26,362 nucleotides of DNA from Thermohalobaculum sp038524325. GTDB lineage: Bacteria > Pseudomonadota > Alphaproteobacteria > Rhodobacterales > Rhodobacteraceae. The stretch is from NCBI GenBank assembly GCA_038524325.1, contig JBCBIS010000036.1, forward strand, positions 1 through 26,362. The letters run 5' to 3'. The position numbers were made by a program, and so were the translations under genes. The notes under the pieces are model-generated. The model ran no database searches. It worked only from the letters and a program-made list of their open reading frames with translations, and had not been told where the DNA came from. Below, piece by piece: positions 21,263 through 26,362 of this stretch. How positions within the stretch are numbered: position 1 is the first letter of the stretch; every line of letters starts with the position of its first letter.

Positions 21263-22906
21263 TTAGACCAATCGGCTCTGCTTCACCGCCGCGCGCACGA
21301 AATCGTCGAACAAGGGATGCGGGTCCAGCGGTTTGGACTTTAGCTCCGGATGGAATTGAACGCCAATGAACCAGGGGTGGTCGGGGCGTTCAACAATCTC
21401 GGGCAGGCGGCCATCGGGGGACATGCCGGAGAAGCTGAGGCCCGCCTCCTCCAGCTTCTCGCGGTACTTGATATCGACCTCATAGCGGTGGCGGTGGCGT
21501 TCCGAGATGCTCGGTCCGCCATAGACATCGGCAACGCGGCTACCCTCGGCCAATACGGCGTTATAGGCGCCGAGACGCATGGTTCCCCCCTTGTCGTCGG
21601 TCACGGCCCGTTTGACGGTGCGGTTGCCTTCCAGCCACTCCTTGAGGTGATAGACCACCGGTTCAAAGCGTTTTTTCCCGGCCTCGTGGTCGAATTCCTC
21701 CGAGCCCGCTTCGGCCAAGCCTGCCGTGTTTCGGGCCGCCTCGATCACCGCCATCTGCATGCCCAGGCAGATGCCCAGATAGGGCACCGCGCGTTCCCGC
21801 GCGAATTGCGCCGCGCGGATCATCCCCTCGGTCCCGCGCTCGCCAAATCCGCCGGGGACCAGGATGCCGTGAAAGCCTTCCAGATGCGGGGCGGGATTTT
21901 CTTTCTCGAAGACCTCCGAATCGAGCCATTCGGGGATCACCTTGACCCTGTTTGCGATGCTGCCATGGGTCAGCGCTTCGGCGATGCTCTTATAGGCGTC
22001 CTCGAGCTGGGTGTACTTGCCGACAATGGCAATCCGGACTTCGCCATCGGGATGATGGATCCGGTCAACCACATCGCGCCAGGGGTCGAGATTAGGGCGC
22101 GGGGCGGGCGTGATCCCAAAGGCGTCGAGCACCGCCTGGTCCAGCCCCACCTCGTGATAGGCCATCGGCGCCTCATAGATCGAGGGCAGATCCGGGGCCG
22201 GCACCACGGCATCCGCGCGGACATTGCAGAACAGCGCGATCTTCTCGATCTCCTTCTGTGGGATCGGATGTTCCGTCCGGCAGACCAGCACATCCGGGGC
22301 GATGCCGATCGAGCGGAGTTCCTTGACCGAGTGCTGGGTCGGCTTGGTCTTCAGCTCGCCCGAAGCGGCGATGTAGGGCAGGAGGGTCAGGTGGACGAAG
22401 ATGCACTGCCCGCGGGGCCGGTCCTGCTCGAACTGCCGAATGGCTTCGAAGAAGGGCAGGCCCTCGATATCGCCCACGGTGCCGCCGATCTCGCACAGCA
22501 TGAAATCAGTCTCGTCATCTCCGATGGCGATGAAGTCTTTGATCTCGTTCGTGACGTGGGGGATCACCTGGATGGTCTTACCGAGATAGTCGCCGCGCCG
22601 CTCCTTCTCCAACACGGTGGAGTAGATCCGGCCGGAGGACACACTGTCGGTCTGCCGCGCGCTGACCCCGGTGAAGCGTTCGTAATGGCCCAGATCGAGA
22701 TCGGTCTCGGCCCCGTCATCCGTGACGAAAACCTCGCCATGCTCGAACGGGCTCATCGTGCCGGGGTCGACATTGAGATAGGGGTCGAGCTTTCGCAGCC
22801 GAACCGTATAGCCCCGCGCCTGCAACAAAGCTCCGAGCGCAGCCGAAGCCAGCCCTTTACCGAGCGAAGACACAACGCCGCCCGTGATGAAGATATACCG
22901 TGCCAT
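21263..22906 (-). CDS. pyrG: CTP synthase
   Basis: 547 residues, full length. The N-terminal amidoligase domain opens with YIFITGGVVSSLGKG and contains the MSPFEHGEVFVTDDGAETDLDLG segment. The C-terminal glutaminase (class I GATase) has PGGFGERG, the nucleophile C380 in GICLGMQ, and the H519-P-E521 pair. The enzyme makes CTP from UTP with ATP and glutamine, the last step of pyrimidine nucleotide synthesis, in the cytoplasm. The start is ATG at 22906; GGGGA lies about 8 nt upstream. The 256-nt leader region is shared with the divergent hemP region. In many relatives secG lies upstream of pyrG; I do not see it here. Two small membrane-protein genes follow on the same strand. Confidence 0.97.
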   Translation of the reverse strand: MARYIFITGGVVSSLGKGLASAALGALLQARGYTVRLRKLDPYLNVDPGTMSPFEHGEVFVTDDGAETDLDLGHYERFTGVSARQTDSVSSGRIYSTVLEKERRGDYLGKTIQVIPHVTNEIKDFIAIGDDETDFMLCEIGGTVGDIEGLPFFEAIRQFEQDRPRGQCIFVHLTLLPYIAASGELKTKPTQHSVKELRSIGIAPDVLVCRTEHPIPQKEIEKIALFCNVRADAVVPAPDLPSIYEAPMAYHEVGLDQAVLDAFGITPAPRPNLDPWRDVVDRIHHPDGEVRIAIVGKYTQLEDAYKSIAEALTHGSIANRVKVIPEWLDSEVFEKENPAPHLEGFHGILVPGGFGERGTEGMIRAAQFARERAVPYLGICLGMQMAVIEAARNTAGLAEAGSEEFDHEAGKKRFEPVVYHLKEWLEGNRTVKRAVTDDKGGTMRLGAYNAVLAEGSRVADVYGGPSISERHRHRYEVDIKYREKLEEAGLSFSGMSPDGRLPEIVERPDHPWFIGVQFHPELKSKPLDPHPLFDDFVRAAVKQSRLV

Positions 22907-23061
22907 GCTCGAGTCCCCGCGGATCGCCATCTTGTCTGACTGGGTGCAGATCTTGTGGGTGCCTTCCCCTGGCACCGCTTATTTTGTCTCCACGGGAGGT
23001 GAGGGATACAGGATTCTCGTGGGGCCGGCAAGCATTGCTGCGGCAGGCTTTGCGGGTCCTT

Positions 23062-23103
23062 GCAAGAAAATCCTTTGCCTTACTAAAATAATCAGCTATT
23101 AAT
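23062..23103 (+). promoter_or_regulatory. Candidate hemP promoter with a Fur/Mur-like dyad
   Basis: TTGCCT (23075-23080), a 17-nt spacer and ATTAAT (23098-23103) form a plausible sigma-70 promoter in an A+T-rich island unlike the surrounding sequence. A partial dyad GCAA-N9-TTGC (23062-23078) overlaps the -35 box. Fur/Mur-type sites in alphaproteobacteria often take this TGCAA/TTGCA form, and HemP genes are commonly iron-regulated. The regulator and use are inferred. Confidence 0.4.
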
Positions 23104-23162
23104 GCGGGCAGCCATCTCGGATCCCTGAGCCAGCCAGATCTCGACCCCTGATGGAGAGCATG

Positions 23163-23312
23163 ATGGATAGGATTGACTTGCCTCAAACCCCGACGTCGGG
23201 CACCGGTCGCGAAGTGCTGGAGGAGGCCATGGCCGCCCTCGGCCTCGATGGCCTCTGGCACCTCCCTGCGCTCGAGGCGCGTCTCGACGGGAGGGCCGAT
23301 GATGCGGCATGA
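23163..23312 (+). CDS. Small ORF (49 codons) overlapping the start of hemP
   Basis: MDRIDLPQTPTSGTGREV... ending RADDAA. The ATG at 23163 has GGAG 6 nt upstream (a preceding in-frame ATG at 23160 is also possible). The C-terminal half looks helical and amphipathic (VLEEAMAALGLDGLWHLPALEARL). The stop at 23310 lies inside hemP, which would couple translation of the two. It may encode a real small protein or serve only as a leader that controls hemP. No family is recognised. Confidence 0.5.
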   Translation: MDRIDLPQTPTSGTGREVLEEAMAALGLDGLWHLPALEARLDGRADDAA

Positions 23313-23478
23313 CCCGCTCGACAGCTTCGCGACTGCCGCTCCCGTGCCGCTGCGGGAAGATCGGGAAATCGACAGTGCCGATCTGATGGCAGGCGCGCGG
23401 GTGCTGCATATCCGGCATGGCGATCAGCTCTATACGCTGCGGGTCACCCGTCAGGGCAAGCTGCTGCTGACGAAGTGA
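23302..23478 (+). CDS. hemP: Hemin uptake protein HemP
   Basis: 58 residues (59 if the adjacent ATG at 23299 is used). The C-terminal part LMAGARVLHIRHGDQLYTLRVTRQGKLLLTK is the conserved HemP core, ending in the characteristic RQGKLxLTK. HemP proteins are small basic proteins associated with haem uptake; in some bacteria they act in regulating haem receptor expression, but the mechanism is not general knowledge. GGGAGGG lies 6 nt before 23302 and only 3 nt before 23299, which favours 23302. There are no haem transporter genes nearby. The gene ends at a strong inverted repeat shared with the convergent LAB_N gene. Confidence 0.88.
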   Translation: MRHDPLDSFATAAPVPLREDREIDSADLMAGARVLHIRHGDQLYTLRVTRQGKLLLTK

Positions 23479-23554
23479 GGCCCGTCTTCCCCCGAAGCCA
23501 CCGCCCACCCCCACCCACCCCCCGGTGCGCGGAGGCCCCGGGGGAAGACGGGCC
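23479..23554. terminator. 16-bp inverted repeat with a G-quadruplex-forming loop (bidirectional terminator candidate)
   Basis: GGCCCGTCTTCCCCCG (23479-23494) is repeated as its exact reverse complement at 23539-23554, with 44 nt between. The element fills the 78-nt gap between the convergent hemP and LAB_N genes, touching both stop codons. The loop holds four C-tracts on the plus strand (23504-23523) separated by single A residues, i.e. GGG-T-GGG-type G-tracts with 1-nt loops on the minus strand. There is no T tract. Confidence 0.8.
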
Positions 23555-23556
23555 GG

Positions 23557-23859
23557 TCAGGCGGCGCGCTTTTCGTTTCGGATCAGCCAGAGATTGCGGC
23601 TGTAGATGAAAAATCCCAGCGATTGGCCAAGGATGAACACCGGGTCCTGGCGGTAGATCGCGTAGGCGAGCAGGATTGCCGCGCCTCCGATCGAGAACCA
23701 CCAGAACGACACCGGGATGACGGATTTCTTCGCCCGTTCGCTGACGATCCACTGCACCAGAAAGCGCATCATGAAGAGGAGTTGGCCCGAGAGGCCGACC
23801 AGCACCCAGATCAGCTCGCCGCGGGTCTCGGCGCCCAGAAAGCCCATCAGCCAGGTCAT
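23557..23859 (-). CDS. LAB_N protein (lipid-A-disaccharide synthase N-terminal domain-like)
   Basis: 100 residues with three hydrophobic helices (about 11-30, 45-65, 70-90). The sequence MRFLVQWIVSERAKKSVIPVSFWWFSIGGAAILLAYAIYRQDPVFILGQSLGFFIYSRNLWLI is the LAB_N pattern, with the characteristic RFLVQWxxSExxKKSVIPxxFW core. Despite the domain name it lacks the LpxB catalytic region. Such proteins are usually encoded beside DPM1-like GT2 enzymes and GT39 transferases, as here, and may be membrane partners of the polyprenyl-phosphate sugar step. The start is ATG at 23859, overlapping the GT2 stop as ATGA, with AGGA 7 nt upstream. Translational coupling is very likely. Confidence 0.9.
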   Translation of the reverse strand: MTWLMGFLGAETRGELIWVLVGLSGQLLFMMRFLVQWIVSERAKKSVIPVSFWWFSIGGAAILLAYAIYRQDPVFILGQSLGFFIYSRNLWLIRNEKRAA

Positions 23860-24596
23860 GCCGGGTCCTGATGGGTCACTTCGGCCAGTTTGCGCCGGCG
23901 CAGCAGCCACCAGACGCCCAGCAGGTCCTGCACCCCGCTGAGCGCGCGGCCTATATTGGTGTATTTTGATCGCCCCGCCTCGCGCGCCCGGTGCGCGACA
24001 TCGACCAGCGCGATCTCCAGCCCCTCGCGCCGGACCAGCGCGGGAAGATAGCGGTGGATATGGTCGAAGAAGGGCAGGGACAGGAAGACGTCGCGCGGGA
24101 AGGCCTTCAGCCCGCAGCCCGTGTCGCGGGTATCGTCGCGCAGGATCGCGGCGCGCAACCCGTTGGCGAAGCGCGAGGCGAATTTCTTCGACGCGGTGTC
24201 CTGCCGGTCGACCCGCTGCCCGGCGACGAGGCCAAGCGGCCGCCCCTCCAGGAGCGGGGCGACGAGTTTCGGGATCTCGGCGGGCGGGTTCTGGCCGTCT
24301 CCGTCGATGGTGCAGACAATGGGGGCCGCGGCAGCAATCACGCCCGAGCGCACGGCGCAGGATTGGCCCGAGGGCCGGGCGTGGCGCACCTCGCGCAGCC
24401 AGGGGAATTCAGCGCGGAGATGGGCAATCCGCTCGGCCGTTGCATCGGTCGAGCCGTCATTGACGAAGATCGCCTCGAACGGGCCGATCTCGGCACAGGC
24501 GGCGGCGATTTCGCGCGCCATGCTTTCGACATTCTCGGCTTCGTTCAACATCGGCGCGACGACCGTAAAGCGCGGCGCATCGGGGGGTGGTGCCAT
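23856..24596 (-). CDS. Glycosyltransferase family 2, dolichol-phosphate mannosyltransferase-like
   Basis: 246 residues, a single GT-A catalytic domain without a C-terminal membrane region. Motifs: VVAPMLNEAENV near the N-terminus, FVNDGSTDAT, and the acidic DGDGQNPP (DxD). RDTGCGLKAFPRDVF, then HRYLPALV and HRAREAGRSKYTNIGRAL, are the DPM1/ArnC-type acceptor region. It should transfer a sugar from a nucleotide sugar to a polyprenyl phosphate at the cytoplasmic face of the inner membrane. The sugar is unknown. ATG at 24596 with GGAGGA 5 nt upstream; any longer upstream reading is spurious. It lies between the GT39 gene (59-nt gap) and the LAB_N gene (4-nt overlap), so it likely supplies the donor used by GT39. 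Confidence 0.92.
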   Translation of the reverse strand: MAPPPDAPRFTVVAPMLNEAENVESMAREIAAACAEIGPFEAIFVNDGSTDATAERIAHLRAEFPWLREVRHARPSGQSCAVRSGVIAAAAPIVCTIDGDGQNPPAEIPKLVAPLLEGRPLGLVAGQRVDRQDTASKKFASRFANGLRAAILRDDTRDTGCGLKAFPRDVFLSLPFFDHIHRYLPALVRREGLEIALVDVAHRAREAGRSKYTNIGRALSGVQDLLGVWWLLRRRKLAEVTHQDPA

Positions 24597-24655
24597 GGTG
24601 GTCCTCCGTTCGGCGCGGACCATAGGGGATGGCGCCGGGGCCGCCAAGCAGGTTC

Positions 24656-26353
24656 TCAACGGTTGGCGCAGGCGTCCCAGCGGGGATCGTCGGAGGTGTA
24701 GAGCGTCGCCGTCTCGGTCTTGCCGCGGTTGTAGTTGAAATAGCTCAGCTCGGCTCGGGGGATCAGCTCCGGGCGGCCATCGGGCAGGCTCGGCGCGATC
24801 AAGGGCCACCAACGCTCTTCGATCAGCAAGAGCGCGCCGGGCTCCGACAGGCGCTCCGCCACCACGCTTGGGGCGGCGAGCTGGGTGCGGGTCTCGGTCA
24901 GGAAGACCAGGCTCGGCTCGCGATAGCCCGCCGAGATCAACGGACCGGCGGCGCAGGGGCGCCACTGCGCCGCTGCCTCGGCAATGCGGGGAGAGGGGAA
25001 CACGGTCTGCAGTGCCGGCAAGGACAGGCCCAGGATCGCCGGATAGAGACAGACCGCGGACAGCGCTGACGCCATGACCTGCGCCCGGGCTTTGCCCGCC
25101 AATGCGGCACGGGCCGCGAGGAAGGCAAGCGCGACAGCCGCCAGCACCAGGGGCAGGGCCCCGGCGATCAGCCGCCCCTCGATCACGATGGGCAGGGCGA
25201 TCAGGGCGAGGCCCAACGCCAGGCAGGGCACAGCCACCAACCCGGCCGAGACGCGCCGCCACAGCCGGCCGAGGGGGGCCTCGCCCGCCAGCACCCAGGC
25301 GGCGAGGGCCATGGCCAGGCCGGGATAGAGCGGCAGGACGTAGTGGGGCAGCTTTGTCGGCACGATCTCGACCACAATCCAGAACGGCACCACCCAAGAG
25401 GCCAGCAGGATCAGCCATGCCTCTCGCCGCTGCCGCCACAGCCAGGCCGCGGCCAGCGGGATCAGCGCGGCCCACGGCCAGAAGGTGCCCCAGACCAGCA
25501 GCGCGTAGAGCCCCGGCGGGCCCCAATGTTTCTCCTGCCCCTCGGCCAGCTTGCCCGCGAGATCCTTGCCGAGGCTCTCGGCAAAGAAAGCACCGTTCGA
25601 GATCTGCCAGATCGCGATCAGCCAGGGCAGAACCAGAAGCGCCATCAATGGCACGCCCCACCAAATTCGCAAAACGCCCAGCCCCGGGCGCTTCGCGATC
25701 CAGAACCCGGCCACCGACAGGACGGCGATGAACGGTATGATCGGCCCTTTCAGCAGGATTGCGGCGGCGAGGGCGATCCAAAGGACAAGCGCCGCGCCGA
25801 TGCCTCCGGCGCCTAGGAAAAGATGGCCCAGCGCGCCGAGGGTCAGCACCCCGGTCAGCATCAGCGCGGCATCGGTCTTCGCTATATTGGCCTCGGCTGC
25901 GAAGAGGACACAGGTGGCCAGCATCAGCGCCGCCAGCCCGGCCGCCTGACGCTCCACGAAGGGCACCGCGGCCCAGAGCATCGCCAGAGCCGCAGCCAGC
26001 GCGGCGAGCGCCGAGGGCAGGCGATAGGCCCAGATCGGCGCCTCCGCCCCGCCGACGACCGAGGCGCTGGCGGCTTGCAGCCAATAGATCCCTGCGGGCT
26101 TCTTCCAGCGCGGCGCCTCTTGCAGGCGGATATCGATCAGGTCCCCGGTCTCGACCATCTGCTTCGAGGCTTGGGCAAACCGGGCCTCGTCACGATCGGT
26201 GACGGGCAGACTGGACTGGCCCGGGAGCACCACCAGCAGCGCGGCCAGAAGCAGCAGAACAATGCGCAGACGCCCCTGCAGAGCATCGAAGAGCCGGTCG
26301 GTCCATAGGTCTAGAAATGCGTCGCCCGCTGCGCCAACCCCGCTCTTGCGCAT
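24656..26353 (-). CDS. ArnT-like glycosyltransferase family 39 (PMT/GT39) membrane protein
   Basis: 565 residues with about a dozen hydrophobic segments through residue ~440 and a soluble C-terminal region of about 120 residues. After the first helix comes TDRDEARFAQASKQMVETGD (the acidic catalytic first periplasmic loop) and then APRWKKPAGIYWLQ, both diagnostic of ArnT/PMT-type transferases. It moves a sugar from a polyprenyl-phosphate donor to lipid A, another lipid or a protein on the periplasmic side. Acceptor and sugar are not deducible. The ATG at 26353 is nine bases from the window edge and has no visible ribosome-binding site, so an earlier start outside the window is possible. It is the first gene seen of the three-gene cassette. 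Confidence 0.88.
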   Translation of the reverse strand: MRKSGVGAAGDAFLDLWTDRLFDALQGRLRIVLLLLAALLVVLPGQSSLPVTDRDEARFAQASKQMVETGDLIDIRLQEAPRWKKPAGIYWLQAASASVVGGAEAPIWAYRLPSALAALAAALAMLWAAVPFVERQAAGLAALMLATCVLFAAEANIAKTDAALMLTGVLTLGALGHLFLGAGGIGAALVLWIALAAAILLKGPIIPFIAVLSVAGFWIAKRPGLGVLRIWWGVPLMALLVLPWLIAIWQISNGAFFAESLGKDLAGKLAEGQEKHWGPPGLYALLVWGTFWPWAALIPLAAAWLWRQRREAWLILLASWVVPFWIVVEIVPTKLPHYVLPLYPGLAMALAAWVLAGEAPLGRLWRRVSAGLVAVPCLALGLALIALPIVIEGRLIAGALPLVLAAVALAFLAARAALAGKARAQVMASALSAVCLYPAILGLSLPALQTVFPSPRIAEAAAQWRPCAAGPLISAGYREPSLVFLTETRTQLAAPSVVAERLSEPGALLLIEERWWPLIAPSLPDGRPELIPRAELSYFNYNRGKTETATLYTSDDPRWDACANR

Positions 26354-26362
26354 CGCCGGGTT

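Noticed and set aside
21350..22939. 529-codon frame antisense to pyrG
   Set aside because: pyrG on the other strand is unmistakable; long antisense frames are common in GC-rich DNA.
24597..26084. Long N-terminal extension of the GT2 frame through the GT39 gene
   Set aside because: It is an alternate frame of the GT39 coding region; a strong ribosome-binding site and family start occur at 24596.

Overview
The window is high-GC, densely coded bacterial DNA. The gene set fits an alphaproteobacterium of the order Rhodobacterales (Paracoccaceae/Roseobacteraceae). Supporting signs are a VPLPA-CTERM sorting tail, a stand-alone Hint-domain protein, an RTX protein with a serralysin-like C-terminus, a membrane desaturase overlapping a PhnD-like protein, a HemP protein, and an Lhr-type helicase of the ligase-associated class. 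Species cannot be fixed from the sequence. No rRNA, tRNA, CRISPR array, transposase or integrase was seen. A 10-base N run at 10194-10203 is an assembly gap inside a repetitive gene.

Layout. (1) 1-3174, minus strand: a fatty-acid desaturase overlaps or abuts a PhnD-like periplasmic-binding-fold protein. The 5' part of a double-ATPase peptide ABC transporter gene follows and runs off the left edge. (2) 3275-6510, plus strand: a DUF4261-type protein overlaps by 4 nt an Lhr-like DEXH helicase. (3) 6726-11862, plus strand: one very large RTX calcium-binding protein interrupted by the gap, then a FadR/PdhR-type GntR regulator (11948-12742) and a VPLPA-CTERM surface protein (12983-13618) with a textbook terminator. 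(4) 13762-16221, minus strand: a membrane-anchored penicillin-acylase-family Ntn hydrolase, divergent from a 3-hydroxyisobutyrate dehydrogenase-like gene, a DUF1353 gene and rpe. (5) 18777-19928, minus strand: a Hint-domain protein and a Tat-exported SYLF protein; a DUF2237 gene diverges from the latter. (6) 20417-22906, minus strand: pyrG followed by two unrecognised small membrane proteins. (7) 23163-23478, plus strand: a 49-codon ORF overlapping hemP, with an A+T-rich candidate iron-responsive promoter. (8) 23557-26353, minus strand: a three-gene envelope glycosylation cassette (GT39, DPM1-like GT2, LAB_N protein).

Themes. Much of the window concerns the cell envelope and export: a type I secreted RTX protein, an exosortase substrate, a Tat-exported SYLF protein, lipid or lipid A glycosylation, and a desaturase. 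The rest is housekeeping (pyrG, rpe). I see no complete, obviously new multi-gene defence or biosynthetic system. The least explained items are the hairpin with a predicted G-quadruplex loop between hemP and the LAB_N gene, the mirrored module order of the RTX protein, the two small membrane proteins behind pyrG, and the Hint protein that lacks the usual catalytic cysteine.
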